From Niebla homalea (taxonomy: Eukaryota > Ascomycota > Lecanoromycetes > Lecanorales > Ramalinaceae): DNA of 64,000 bases. The translations under genes were made by a program, and so were the position numbers. Positions within the stretch are counted from its first letter, which is position 1. Every line of letters begins with the position of its first letter. Of this stretch, positions 46,936 through 59,754 are shown one piece after another. The stretch lies in NCBI GenBank assembly GCA_019925105.1, contig JAHGAU010000008.1, positions 1,488,001 through 1,552,000 on the forward strand. Direction: 5' to 3'. The notes below the pieces were generated by a model. It was not told where the DNA came from and searched no databases. It worked only from the letters and a program-made list of their open reading frames with translations.

Positions 46936-49261
46936 ATGGACGGCGTCAGCGCCGCGGCCTCAATCCTCGCTATTGCAGGGGCGGGCTTCCAAATTTCCGT
47001 CAAATTGGTCTCCCTGGCGACACAAATTAAGACAGCTCCCGATCGTGTAACGTCAATTGGCAACGATGTCACGCTCGTCTCAAACTTGCTCAAGCAATTG
47101 GGCGATTTGATGGATGAAAAATCGTCCCACGGAAGCACCAGCATCTTCAATCAGGCGGGCCTCGAGACCACGATACATTCAGCGAATATGTGCCATCGAA
47201 TCTTCGATGACTTACAATCTGAAGTCCATAAGTCAAGTGCTCAGCTTCGGCAGAGCGGGAAGCCATTAGGGCAAAAGTTCAAGTTGAGTGCCATGGAGAA
47301 AGCAAGGTGGCCGTTCTTGCAACCAAAGATTGAGCTGCTACGCCAGGATCTCCAAGAAGCGAAGAGCACATTGATGTTAATGCTGCAGGTGACCACTCTG
47401 GCTTTCTCGAAGAGAGTGGCCCAGACAGCTCCTTCCCAGGGGGTCGCGATGTTCGATATGGATAACTTGGTTCGGACCATTGTAGCGATACAGCAAGAGA
47501 AGAGACCAATCAAGAATCAGTCTTATCTTTCGAATGATGAGCACCGTTTTAATGAGAAGCTGAGCGAGAACAATGTCAATGCTAATGACCCGAATTTGAG
47601 AAGGCCACCGCACGATAACCACAATACATCTGGTGCTGCAAAATATTGGGGTCCCAAATCGCACATCAAGATTCCCAGAGTTGACAATCCACAGACATTC
47701 GACCATGGAACAGGCCACAACGAGTCAGAATCTAGTAAGGGCATCGATCTGTCAGACGCTGGGAGCCAACTCGATGACTTCTCGACAAAGTCAACGCTCA
47801 TCGGCAATGTACCACCCGTAAGTGGATTTCTGAGGCGTTTCATTGTATATAATCCTTATCCTAGAGAAGTACACCTTCTAGAGCAAGGCTGATACCGCGT
47901 CTTGTTCGAGCAAGTTGATATCAGGGACATTCTTCTCACTTCCTCATATGTCGTGGCAGCTTTACTTCTTCAAGAGTCTTAAGGGCGACGTGTGCCACTC
48001 GCTCATATAGGTGTCCGAAACGCTGATCCCTTCTCACGCATATCTCAGGAATGCATTTTTGTTCAAGACAATGCTGACTCTGTGTTCTTCCTAGGCTAAT
48101 GATCGCACTGCATCAATGATCCTCCTCAAGCCCGTCCTGCAGGATCACTGGGACAAAGTCGAGTTGACATGGAGGAAGCAGAATGTTAAGCTGTCTGCTA
48201 ACGAGCAAGCGCAATACAATTTCCAAGGTTCGAATGCTCTGGACGAAGTCCTGGAAGGTCTTCACTCGTACGAAAGGAGTATCATTGATGATGAGCTCTA
48301 CGACTGCGGCTCGACATCTCAAGTTGTGTCCATTAAAAGAACCAAGACTGATATTCCCGCGCGAAACACCACATTGAAGGAGCTGCCCGGTTTACAGTTT
48401 GTGATCCAAGCAGACCGTCCGGTCGATAATTCACCCACTGCCATTTTCTTAAATCGCCCGCCACGCTCTGTCAAACGCGCTAGTCCCCACAGGCGAAGCC
48501 ATGGCCATGTTTCACTTTTTGATTTATCTGATGAGGTTCTCCTCCGCAGGCGAAGCAGAGTTCGACTTCTCGGCTCCTCCGATGAGGAGGTCTTACCAAA
48601 GTTGCCGGAGAAGAAAGCGAAGAAAGACAAGAAAAAGGCTAAGGGGCAAGCCCAAGAGAGCCTTGAGCACTCTCCGCAGCTGGAGATGGAGCTTCTGAAC
48701 AAGGAGAAAAACCAAAGACCCGAGGACGAAATTCGAGAGCGCGAAGCTGCCGAGGCTTACTACGAGCGCGAGCTTCGTGAGGAGCTAGAGCAGGACCAAA
48801 GCGCCAGAAAGCTAGATGCGATGCCAACGCATCCTTTAGCGAAGTTTCTGAAGTTCCAGCTGCCAGCCGGTGCTGAGGAAGACACAGACTCCCTGTATCG
48901 ATGGACGAGTGAAGAAAGCAGCCCAGAAGATGTGGATCACCGTATTATAAGGCCCAGACGAGTCCATCCAGAACGCAGCGCGAGATCAACATCTCCGATA
49001 CGAAGACACACCGCGCGATCCCCTAGCCCATCGCCAATATCTCCGGGACATGCGGAGGCTCCGATTGTGCCATGTTGGTCACCCAGCTCGAGTCCAGCGA
49101 ATTCGAATGTGGGAAGCCGGGGATTCAGTCGCTCGGACGAACAGTCTGGACGCGAACTTGATGACAGACAGGGAAGGCTCCTGCAGGAGCCGCTGGATGA
49201 TTCGGAGGCAGCGAAGATGGTGGATGATCTTTTGGAAAAGTATACGACGTTATATGGATGA
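46936..49261 (+). CDS. STAND N-terminal (PigL-type) domain protein with charged tail
   Basis: Exons 46936-47817 and 48095-49261 (277-nt intron, donor CCC/GTAAGT) give 682 aa; the joint reads IGNVPP-ANDRTASMILLKPVL. The first about 170 residues (MDGVSAAASILAIAGAGFQI, LVSLATQIKTAPDRV, VTLVSNLLKQLGDLM) match the helical fungal N-terminal domain found at the front of STAND/NLR proteins and in the azaphilone-cluster PigL proteins. The NTPase is absent. Instead the protein continues with a region around LQDHWDKVELTWRKQ, a Lys/Glu-rich coil (KKAKKDKKKAKGQ; EREAAEAYYERELREELEQ), RS-like repeats (SARSTSPIRRHTARSPSPSP) and a conserved-looking end AKMVDDLLEKYTTLYG. Similar architectures occur in filamentous fungi as proteins of unknown function. 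It follows an intact NLR-like gene and an MFS gene on the same strand, with normal intergenic distances. Confidence 0.72.
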
Positions 49262-49558
49262 ATGGTAAGTTTTTGCATGAGGCAGAGCTGTGGATGAGAA
49301 GTGGTACGGACGATATGCAAAGGAATAGTTAGTATGTTCAGTGGGTGAGGCGAGGTATTGGAGACAACGTGGTATGAACAATTGCGTCAGCTTCAGATTG
49401 GTATCTACTTGCGCCCCTTTTTCGTAGCAAAAGCCGAATCGTAACGCCTGCTGCCGATTCAATACTCCAACAGGTATCCAGGTCGCGAGTGATTGTTACA
49501 ACAGCCACCCAGGTTACAGCTTCATTAATGGAATGCTTCTGGTCGTTAAAACAAAACT

Positions 49559-51980
49559 CTACTCGTCAGCGCCGGTATCAATCTGCATCCCCGCAACACC
49601 ATCTGCAACATCACCCTCCCCGGCGAGCTCCTGCTCGACCTCATTGACAACAAACCCTTCGTAGTCCTCGAGCGATTTCTGGACGTGGATCTTGAATTTG
49701 ATGATGTCGTTGAGCATCTTCTCGACCTCGGTGTGCAGCTCTTCGCGCAGGGCATTCGCCTTCAAGGTCAGTTGTTCGAATCTGTTGAAGCGATGGTCAG
49801 TGTTCCGCATCCCTCTATTGCAGCAAGCGGAAGATCAAGACCGGAGGACTCACTCGATGTTCGTATTCATTTCCCTCTGCTCCATCAACTGCACGCTCTC
49901 GTCCAACCCACTCCGCATCTTCGCCAGCTCCTTTTCCATCTTCTCGATCTGCGTGTCACTCACCACCTTCTGGGTCGCCGTCGCCTCCTTTGTCTTCTCA
50001 TACTCATCCTCCGCGGCGCGGACACGGTGCTCCAGCGCTTCAATCTCGCTGCGCTTGTCGTCAATGGCTTCCTTGATGCTGTCGAGGAGCTCGTTGTTCT
50101 TCCACTCGGCGGCTTCGGCATCCTTGCGGCGATCGGTGATTTCGTTTTTCAGGGAGATGAGTTGGGATTTCATGGAGCGGAGGTCGAGGTTGAGGACCGA
50201 AGCTTGGCGGTAGCCGGTCGTGCTATCAGCAAGGAGGCGGTCGTTGCTGGCGCCACCGCGCTGCGAGGATCCTAGCTGCGAGGAGGAGAAGTTGGGGGTC
50301 GAGTCCATGTTTAAGCGCAACTCATAGTCTTCGCCTTTGGCGTTGGTGGCGGTGGAGGGGACGAGGGCGATTTGGTAGCATAGTGAGTTGTACTCGTCGA
50401 CGCTGCGTTCGAGTTCTTCCAGCGAGCGATTGGCGTCGGCCTCCTTTTGTGCGGATTTGGCCTTCAGATCGTCAAGCTTGGTCATCGTCTCTTTGAGGCC
50501 TTTCGATAGTCGCTCGCGCTCGGTGTTCATCCGGTCGATGTCCTGGATATTGATACCTAGCCGATCGACACCATCTTGGAGACTGTCCCTTTCTTGCTCC
50601 GCTGTCGCCAGCTCGCTCTCTATCTTCTCAATCTCACCAATCAGGAACTTGTTTTTAGCGTCGTGTCGTTCGCATTTGCTTTCGACGCTGTTGTTGTAAT
50701 CCTCAAATTTCCGTTTGTCATCCTCCAGAATCTTGAAATGCTTCTCCAGCTTTGCAATGTCGGGCTCGCTCTCCTCTGCTTCCTTGATCTGTTGTAAGAG
50801 AGCCGTGTGTTCTGCTTCTAGGATCTTCATCTCCTCAGCGTACCTGGCGTTACCTCTTTCGAATTCCGCGGCCATGGAGTCTACGTGTGGCTGTAATAGC
50901 CTATCTGCATCTTCATCGTCCTCACCATCTTCCACTTGGAGCCAATCTCGATATGCTCCACTTAGGAATCGGAAGATGATCCTGTCACCGCTAACATCTA
51001 CACCAGCTTCTGCGCACGCATCATCATACTCTCCCGCATCATACTTGTCGATCATATTCGCCAGCTGCATCATCCAATGCAGCATCCCCAGGAAGGTCGT
51101 CCAATTCTGCCCCCCAACGGCCTGCCACTGACTTTTCGAGCACGAATTAACATACGGGTAATAGAGCTGCTTTAGCACAAAGGGCCCCTCTGAATCAATG
51201 TTCTTTAGGAAGCGATATGCCGGATCAATTCTCCTGTACAGCCACTGGAACATGGCCTCGAAATCCTTCTGTGTGGGCTGTGACATACTCTTCTGCGATA
51301 TTGACCGCTTCATCTCCATCTCGAAGTTGTTGCGCGTCAGGTACTCGAGAATCTCGTTGCCAATTCGTGATCTAAAGTTCGGATCTCGCCACGGACGCGG
51401 ATCTCGCGGTGCTGTTGCCGGTGCGGGTGCTTGGACGAAGAATGACTGGTGACCCATAGGACCTGTGGATGAAGGGCGCGAGGAGTACACACTGCTTCTT
51501 CTCTGCAGGCTTTGTGACCCGCTCAATGACGCCTGGTGTTGCTGAACGTGGTTGTTGTGATGCGCAGGCGTCATGGCGCCCGGCGCATAGCTCATCCGGC
51601 TGGCTGCCATACCGCTGCCGAACATATTGGAAGATGAACTTCGCTGGACGGTAGAAGGTCGCGCAAAATCCTGGAAATTGTTGCCCGAGGATGAACGTGT
51701 GAATGAGGGTTGCGGTGGGCGACCGGGCGCGAGTGACATTCGTGATGATGACATGGAGCGGGCATGGTTGACGGTGTGGGGGGCTTGGTTTTCTTTGATG
51801 TTGGAGATGGAATTTGAGCGTTTGAGAGCGGATGCCGGTTGAGGGATTGCGGAGTTGTAGTTGAGGCCACCGAGTGTCTGTGAGGGATATCAGTCCGCGA
51901 AGTGAATGCGCTCTGCCTCATCTGCTTACTTCTCGTGGCCGGCGCCGCCCAGTATCTCTCGCTCTATCTTCTTGCGACAT
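49559..51980 (-). CDS. NDC80: kinetochore protein Ndc80
   Basis: Ndc80 (Hec1) links kinetochores to microtubules. Exons 51980-51930, 51877-49854 and 49781-49559 give 765 aa. The first exon reads [17 protein letters not shown] and joins [20 protein letters not shown], the usual fungal Ndc80 start. A basic disordered tail of about 150 residues follows, which binds microtubules. The calponin-homology domain begins near [19 protein letters not shown] and includes [32 protein letters not shown] and [12 protein letters not shown]. The rest is a long coiled coil for pairing with Nuf2, broken by [12 protein letters not shown] (the loop region). The short last exon gives [19 protein letters not shown] and an acidic end. 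The protein is complete. Divergent with PEX14, with a 398-bp shared promoter. Confidence 0.95.
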
Positions 51981-52378
51981 TGTGTAGGCAACCCAGCAAG
52001 CCCGCTTAAAGGGTTGAAATTGCGATCCGTAGAAGACTAGACTTGATAGATGGTTGTAGATGCAGTGCGACGCAATGCGCAAGTTGCTGGGTCAATTGGG
52101 CATGTAATGAATCTACAATGACTACCGCTGTGAATCCAAATATCAAAAGTAAACAGAGCGAGCGCGCTTAAGGGCGCGTCTACAGTGGGGAAGTCTTGGC
52201 ATTCAGCCTTAACTCGGAATGCCGAGGCAGAAGCTGTCGCATGTCCAACTTCCAATTTTCTTCAATTGAATGGGATCCGCCTGTCTCTAAGGCATCTGCT
52301 AATTTTCTACCAATTGCTAGCTTCGAGGAAGGCTAAGTGAAAACCAGAACTACCAATCCTGCAAGTGATTCGGGCGAC
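51981..52378. other. divergent promoter of NDC80 and PEX14
   Basis: About 400 bases. A GC-rich palindrome-like GCGCGCTTAAGGGCGCG lies near 52160-52176. No perfect MCB box (ACGCGT) was seen. Confidence 0.5.
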
Positions 52379-53597
52379 ATGGTACGCGATGACTTGATCG
52401 CAGGCGCTGTAAGTCTCCGCGAAAGCTTCTGATCATGCGGATACTCATGCTCAAACAGGTGCATTGTACGTACGGCAAGCCATTGAGCGCTATTAAAGCC
52501 TCGAAATGACCTGAATTCGTCACCGCTATTAACGCAGCGACACAGTTCTACAAGACCCTTCCGTCGCCAGCGCATCCCTCGAAAAGCAGATCGAATTCCT
52601 CAAATCAAAGAATCTCACCCAAGAAGAAATAGACATTTCCCTATCACGATCACGCGAACCTTCGCAAGTCTCAGGCTCAACCCCTCCCACCTCATCTCCC
52701 AGTCGATATAAATCTCGGTTTACGTCTCCGTCACAGCAAACTCTAGGGTACGGCTACGGATATGAACCTTATCAAGCGGGACCTTGGGGTCCTCAACCGC
52801 CCCCACCGTACGCCTGATCCTATCACTCTGATGCGACAAAGCTGACGAAATGTAGGCCACCACGACGAGATTGGAGAGATTGGTTCATCATGGCCACTGT
52901 GACATCCGGTGTTGGCTACGGACTGTACACAGCAGCTCAGCGATATATAATGCCACTCATCGCCCCTCCGACGCCTCCCCAACTCGAGCAAGACAAAGCC
53001 GCTATCGATGAATCTTTCAACAAAGCCTTCTCCCTTATTGATCAATTAGCATCAGACTCCGCAGCAATAAAGGCCTCTGAAACCGAACGGACAGAGAAGT
53101 TGGACACTGCGCTCAGGGACGTAAATACAGTAGTCGAAGACCTCAAGGCGGCCAATACGCGACGAGAAGAGGTGAGTAGAAATGTAGCAGACCAAGTAGC
53201 GGGCTTGAAGGAGTTGGTGCCAGAGTCGCTGGAAGCCTGGAAGGCCAATGCGGATGCAAGACTGGATGATTTGGCCCAGGAGATGCAGAGCTTGAAGCGG
53301 CTGTTGGAGAATAGGGTGGGAAGGCCTAATGGTGCGGGTGGAGACTCGACATCGACTGGACGGGGAGGATACCTGCCCCCGTCTATGCGAAATCAGAAGT
53401 CGAGAGAGGAGGGGTCTAGTGCTGCGTCAGTCAACAACACGCCATCGACTGCAGACTCTTCGAGCAATACACCGACAGTTTCGAAAGGGGACACTTCATC
53501 GCCGGGAAGGGGGAATCTGGGGGGCGATAGAAAGGCCGCCATCCCTGCGTGGCAGATGGCTGCATCAGGTAAGGGCAACGATAGTAACGCAACGTAG
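52379..53597 (+). CDS. PEX14: peroxisomal import docking protein Pex14
   Basis: Pex14 is the peroxisomal membrane docking site for the cargo receptors Pex5 and Pex7. Exons: 52379-52408, a 7-nt micro-exon 52459-52465, 52546-52807 and 52856-53597, giving 346 aa. The micro-exon GTGCATT is flanked by CAG and GTACGT. It is the only arrangement found that restores the conserved N-terminal motif: LIAGAVHFLQDPSVASASLE, then KQIEFLKSKNLTQEEID. That N-terminal helix bundle binds the WxxxF motifs of Pex5. A Ser/Pro/Tyr-rich linker follows (YGYGYEPYQAGPWGPQPPP), then PPRRDWRDWFIMATVTSGVG at the start of the membrane segment (GYGLYTAAQRYIMPLIAP). A coiled coil (about residues 150-260) and a Ser/Gly/Asn-rich tail end the protein. 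There is a stop (TAA) in frame upstream of ATG 52379, so that start is favoured. Confidence 0.85.
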
Positions 53598-56500
53598 GCG
53601 GGTGCCTGAGACGAAATTATTCAGAAAGCGTTCATGCAAGATGTGCAAGAGGCCAGGTTAAGTAGCCTTATTTCTTATCTACGAATTAGCGACGGCGTTC
53701 GGCAGAAACCATCCTTCACTATGAGTCCAGGCTTGTGCAATCGCTATCCCCAAGCTGTATAAGAGCACCCGGCTAGGGCCGGAAATGAAGTTGCTTGAGC
53801 TCATAGGCGCAATTAGTGAGCCTGCGATAGTGAAGGGATGATTATGAGTGCTGAAGCTCATACATCAAATAACAGTGTTTTGATGACCTACCATATTCAA
53901 TCATAAGTAGACCGCGAGCGTTGATGCCACATGCACTATTGTCACAGGGTCCTCGTTCGTTCTTTAGCTCCGACTATATTCCAGACTGTGGTTTCCGCTG
54001 TCAACAAATCGGTGTCGGGGGAGGAGCAGGTGAAGAAGCGTCTAGATAGATGAGTTTCATAGATGTGTCGGTCCCAGGCGTGAGCTGATATTGTCTTCGC
54101 GATCCAGGAAGTACGCTGGGTTCATGATACACGCTTTCAAAATTTGCACAGTTCAGCAATGTTCTGAGGACACAAGTCTCAAACATCGGGGTCGCATACA
54201 TCGTCGCTTCTCAATTCACTGTTCACCATCATCATGCAAATGCACCGAGGACCGTTCTTTTTTTCTTCTATTGACGGCATTGTCAAAGGAGAAGGACCAC
54301 GTGGCAAGGAAATCGAGAGGGCGTTTGGTATGGAACAATAGCGTGCCAAAGTCATACGGAAGGAAGGACTTCATTATCCTTCTCCTTGAGTACCAACTAG
54401 TCAGCCCTTCAGCAAGGAACATCATGATTTATTTCATCCTCAAGTTCTAGCCTACCGGCCTTGGTTTATCATCCACGAGAGGAAAATTTACCCCCAAAGT
54501 GATGCGAGATGCACCCAAGACCTGCTCCACCCTTAGAAACAGTGCTCAAGACCTAGCATTCTAGAAGAGTTTCCCGCAGCATGTTCAGATATCTTTCACC
54601 CACCTATCTATCTTCATCTTTGGTCTAGGCTCGAGATCTAGAGGATGATGATGAGCGCCATCGAAGGCCGCACGAAATCGATTTGCGGAATGAATGGGAG
54701 AATCCTTCAAGAAAACTTGATCCCTAGCTCTAGGTGTGAACCACAGCCCACTCTAGAATTATGGGTGAAAAGTCTAAAGCTGAACGTTGAGCAGCAGGCA
54801 ACACGATGAACCTAGTCAGGAGACCAGTAGTGTGATCGGTTCAACATGATTGGACGCTTGCAAAGTGTTTTAATCGTTTGCTCGTTTCTTTGCCATACTT
54901 CTCCATACTTGAGTTGCACTGGGACCCTAGAGACTGAAAGTTTTATCAAGACTTATCGCTGCCTGCCAGAATTAATAATTGCTATTTCGAGACAGGAGCG
55001 GAGAGAAGACCGCTGAAAGAGGGCAGGGAGGAATAGAGAAAGGCCTAGATGTAAAGGATGGGCAGGAAAATCATGGCGAGCACATACTATACAGCATATA
55101 TCTATTGATGAGTTCTGTGAACGCTGTAGCAGCGATCTCGATCAGAACGCGTTGCGTCTTTTCGCCCAGTGGATTTCGCTCCTGCGTTGCTGATGAGCCG
55201 ACTTTGGTCGTTGCTGTGGAAAGGTCCACAAGGTGCAATCGAATACGAAATGTGTCAAGGCTACGTTTCTTCGCATCACAGGCTCTTCGTGTCTACTGTG
55301 ACAACGAAGATGAACAGTATCAATCGCGGATTGAAGTGTCGATTACAAATTGCCATGCTATATGAGCGTTGTGAACAGCCGCAATATTTTGCGCTATATA
55401 TATACAAATATTGCAGTATTCCGCATAATCAAGGCTGCGAGATTGACTTAGTGCTGTGGCAGGACCTACGATGGTAATAGTAGGGACTCCCCGCGATCTC
55501 GATCCACATTCCGCGCACGAACGTGCTGAGCACGGGTGGTTCAAACCCGGCCAGGGCCATGGTTCGCCAATTTCGTATGGGTTGCAATCCCCTAAGGAAC
55601 CTCGTGGATGGAGTATCCCAGCGGGCTTTCTTTTTGCCATCTTCAGATTATTTTTTGCACGTCGGGTTGCGTTGTTATTGGGGGGTCCATGTATGAGATT
55701 CAAACGGCGTCTAAAGGTGTGCAATCATTCAGTCAGCTCTTGGCAGGTTCTAATACGTTGCCTGAGGTGCTATAGCGGCCGCCGTGATCACACTTATTGC
55801 GATCAGAAAGGCATCCATCATCAGAGATTACGCACCAGAATCGTCTGCACGTACACCTTTCTTATTGCGGGTGATCTGAGTAATGCCGGTGATAGAGGAA
55901 GGACACTGAAGAACTTTATAGGATCTCGTCTCATTATTTTATTACGTTCTGGGTAGGTGTCTGAGCCTAGACTGCAATCTGCAGGTTTCCTGCTCACCAG
56001 GGCTGCGGACACAAGTCAATTAATTATCCAAGGAATATAATGTGATTCTGCTAATTGAATCAATATCTAAACCAAGTATTACCCCCGACCGGAACCTCAA
56101 AGTGACCCAATTATCTAGTAAAATTATCGATTTGAACCGGTGGGTTTTTAAAGAAACTAGGTAACAGTTGGCAGCCAGCCCCCAAGATATGACGCTCACA
56201 AAAGAAACTCTGAAGGCGCCAGTAATACATAACGGTTTCTCGACAAGTGAAATGGGCCTGAACTTTGTATTGCGCATGCTCAACTTGAGCAAGTCGACGC
56301 CCACACCTCGTCTTGCATGTTCCACTTCTCACAATATTCTCGTACACCGTGGGGATTAGCGAATAGCAATACCAGACGTCAATGCTGGAAAAGGATGTCT
56401 GGCATGGATTGCGGAGTCCTCAAATGGTATTTTTAGGCACTCATTGAACGTACATGAACAATGTGATCCTAAGAGCCTACACGAAAAGATGTAGCTTGCA

Positions 56501-57579
56501 TTCGAATACAAGGCCAGTGCACATCAGGTGTGCAACTGATCCAAAGGCAACATCTGGTCCGAATACATCTCATCCGCCTTTGTGACAATGGAACATGTTA
56601 TGAGGAACTGTCAATGTATGTGCGTCTCGACATCAAATCGAATGGGCAAAGGAAGGAACGGAATACCTTGCGCTGATCAAAGCTCACCATTGGGCAACTG
56701 GTACCCACGCCATCCAATTCAAGCGTCTCAGGCCTATTTCACTTGGATGTTTCTACAAAATCACTGCCGATGGGATGCTGTTGTTCCCCTTCTCAGCCCA
56801 AAAAACTGCATCCTTATCTCGCTTAAGGAATAGAGATACCATCTACTTCATAATTGAGTCAGGGCACATGCTTTTCACGAAAATACACGCAGACAGTCTG
56901 CAGGGAAGCCAATCATTCTAATTACAGCCTGACGACCGCGGATTATCATTGCCTGATCTCGAACGCTAATGGCAAGTCATGTAATCACTAAAAATGTCTA
57001 TGACTTAGGCTTGACCTGCATTCCCTGGAGAGAATTGGATGACGAGCCCAAATATACAAGCGACGCTCTGAGGTCTCACCTGTGCGCGGGCGGTCATACG
57101 AAGAGGATACCCAGAAATGTGACCGAGGGTGTTTTCATCATGCGGACAAGGGCAGTCTAATTGGGCATTCGTGATCAAATATTACTGTGAGCCAATAGAT
57201 GGTTGTGTCTAATCTAGCTAACACGAAAATCCTACAAGGCATTGTGAAGGTTGCGGCTGGGAGCGCTTGATATCCATTGTTCCGAAACACTCCATTGTAA
57301 TTGGAATAGAAGGACCTTGTGACATCCATTGTACCAGTGTCACCTCAGACGAAACACAATGACATTGTTCTCGACACAGTTGACAGGCTCATGTCAATGC
57401 TATGTTTGGGTACGGGGATATAAGTCTCCAAGACGTTGCAGTATTCTCTACATCCCTTTTCTTTGCCAGCCATACTCCTATACCTCACGGTTTCACTAAG
57501 ATCCTTACCAGGCTTACGAATCATCCACAACAAAACGAACTCAGTTGCACATATCCTACATCCTCATCTTAACATTGCA
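53598..57579. other. 4 kb gene desert
   Basis: About 4 kb with short frames on both strands and none that I can support. Parts near 55370-55430 and 56020-56140 are AT-rich. The longest frame (55456-55956, 166 aa) has no recognisable motif. It may hold old transposon DNA; no ends or coding domain were recognised. Confidence 0.45.
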
Positions 57580-58698
57580 ATGCCTGGCCTGCGAGGATTC
57601 TCGAATGTAGGTCGCCCAGCCTTTAAACCTGCGGTGTGCGACACATTCTACATGCCACTCAGATCGGACCTTGTGTCCCGCATCATCGTAGGATGTGCTC
57701 AACTGGAGCCAATCTGCAACTCCGGGTCTGCCTTCCGTCAAGGCCTCAAAGAACTCGCTGATACGCTCAATTCGAAAGAGGCTCTGATGCTGCTAAGCCC
57801 GGAAGATCTTGTCGATATCTACCACTACTTCCTTGACAACCCACAAGAAACAGATCACTTAGCCCAACATTGGGCTGTAGCCTGCTGGTGTTTCAACTCT
57901 GGAGCGGCCAATCCAAACATGAACTACCACTTGCCACATGAAGCTTTTACCTACGAAAAGCATCAGGAGATGCTTGTACAACAACACGCCGACTTCATTG
58001 ATATGCGTCTTGGCCATGGAAAAGCTCTGCAATACCAGGTGTGCCTCCGAATGTATTTCAGGGAGGTGGGAGAGTCCCGCTGTCATGTACGCCACGGGGG
58101 CAAGTGCATGGTAACCGACATGGACTTCATCAAGAATTGCACGAGAGCAACGTCAGAAAATTATCGACAAGCAGAAGACGAGGTGTTCCGTGGCAATGAA
58201 AGATTCAAGGGTCCCTCACAGGATCGAGCACCTTCTGTGGGATCGCGTCGCACGGAGTTGGCTGATACCACACTATCTCGACAACCTTCGTCGAGCAAGC
58301 GCCAGACGGAGTCTAGTGAAACCACTCTAACTCAGGAGTCCCCGTCGAGTAGGCACCGGGGAGTCGAAGACGCAACAAGCTTGACGCGCTCCTCAAGTGT
58401 GACTACACAACGCGCTCGTCCCAAAGATGATAGACACTCCACCACGGTGAAGCGCTCTCCGACTGAGCGCCCCTCTCAACGTGAGCGGCCCCCCGGCCCA
58501 GACGATCAAGGCACTAGCCGCAAAGACACCCGTGACCCCGGTACCTCTTCCTACCATGAGGATAGCACCAGCATCCAAGAATGTTACTTGGAAAGTCTTA
58601 GCTTGAGGGAAGGACGGTCACGCCCGAGCTCAAATAGGGGAGCCACTGTGTCCAGTCATGGTAGATCAAGTAGACGTGAAGGCCGTGATAGGCGATAG
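57580..58698 (+). CDS. unknown protein, first member of a tandem paralogue pair
   Basis: A single open frame of 372 aa from ATG 57580. The frame also opens 48 codons earlier, but the next gene's protein aligns from near here (RGF, then AF). The N-terminal about 165 residues are compact and contain IIVGCAQLE, LVDIYHYFLDNPQETD, HWAVACWCFN, NYHLPHEAFTYEKHQEML and GHGKALQYQVCLRMY. The same pattern recurs in the gene at 59755 (IIVGASRLE, LQVYNYLVDNPFE, HLSPPSYTYEHYVQ, GRGSSIQYAGCV). The C-terminal 200 residues are Arg/Ser/Thr-rich, disordered and weakly repetitive (SRQPSSSKRQTESSETTL, then SRHRGVEDATSLTR). I do not recognise the fold. There is no signal peptide from this start. A possible intron after YFREV (GAG/GTGGGA at about 58065) cannot be excluded. 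Probably a lineage-specific family. Confidence 0.65.
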   Translation: MPGLRGFSNVGRPAFKPAVCDTFYMPLRSDLVSRIIVGCAQLEPICNSGSAFRQGLKELADTLNSKEALMLLSPEDLVDIYHYFLDNPQETDHLAQHWAVACWCFNSGAANPNMNYHLPHEAFTYEKHQEMLVQQHADFIDMRLGHGKALQYQVCLRMYFREVGESRCHVRHGGKCMVTDMDFIKNCTRATSENYRQAEDEVFRGNERFKGPSQDRAPSVGSRRTELADTTLSRQPSSSKRQTESSETTLTQESPSSRHRGVEDATSLTRSSSVTTQRARPKDDRHSTTVKRSPTERPSQRERPPGPDDQGTSRKDTRDPGTSSYHEDSTSIQECYLESLSLREGRSRPSSNRGATVSSHGRSSRREGRDRR

Positions 58699-59754
58699 CT
58701 TACACCGACGTCTGATGGGGAATGACGTGATCACCCCAAGAGATTGGAAATTCTGGAAGCCCCGAGCATTTCAAATTGGATGCCTTCTGAGGTGTACGAT
58801 GGAACCGAGATCTAAGACCTTGTTTCTAGTCCGCTGTATGAATAGAAGTTAGGTCACGAGTAAATTATAATATTGGCAGACTTCCGCTCCCATTATTTTG
58901 TACCGCCGCTTTAGTGTTTGCGAGGTTTGAGCAAACCCACAGCATTCACGATTGTGAAGCTGCCATACCAAATTGATAGCTAGGATACAAGAATATACAC
59001 TTTGGAGTCCACTGCAGTCGGTATTCAGTAGCTCTTCAGAAATATGGGTTGCGTAGTAAAAATACATGCCGCTATGTGAGACAGGACCAGATCCAACATA
59101 TGGCGCCGGAGGAAACAGGACAGAATGGCCAGAGATCTGTAGTAAAATGGTGTGATTATGGGTTAGACTTTATGGCGTGATGTTCTTGTTGAAGCTCTAC
59201 GAGCGGTACTGGTGTGAGAACACTACTCACCCGATATCTTCATGTAGACAATGTATGTATTCACATGCTGTATGTTTTGATGGCGTATTCTACCACAAGC
59301 ACACTCACCTTTAGGTTCACCACTTCAACGACCACGACTGTCGTGGTCGCGGTCGCCTTCGAGATTTTCGACGCGTAACTTCCTGGAAAATCTGTCACGT
59401 TCTGGTGTTGAGTTCCGTGCAGGACTTTATTTTCTATTTCTTATGCTACGTTCAAGGATAGCAGAGGATCAAGCCCTTCAACACTACAAACAACGAGCCA
59501 CGCGATGATGGAAATCGATGCGTGTTGTGGTTCCGGTACCTTGATGCGGCAATGTTAATGACAGCTGTCGAGAGAACACTCCGCCTAGGTGTTGAATGAT
59601 CTGAGCCAAGACACTGCCTCAGAACATAACTACAAATATCTGTCTTTACACGAATGGTCCACTCATCCTTTCATCCACTTCAGAAGCTTTCTTCATCCAA
59701 ACACAACCGGTATTTACAACTCATTCGCTATCATTCGATCGCAATACCTGAAAC
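58699..59754. other. intergenic between the paralogues
   Basis: About 1.05 kb with a short inverted CACGACTGTCGTGG near 59330-59345 and short frames only. It presumably contains the promoter of the second paralogue. Confidence 0.45.

Noticed and set aside
55456..55956. 166-aa plus-strand frame in the 4 kb desert
   Set aside because: No recognisable domain and composition like non-coding DNA; not supported.
57436..57579. Upstream start for the first paralogue giving a hydrophobic N-terminus
   Set aside because: The second paralogue aligns only from about the ATG at 57580 and has no such leader, so the upstream codons are probably 5' UTR.
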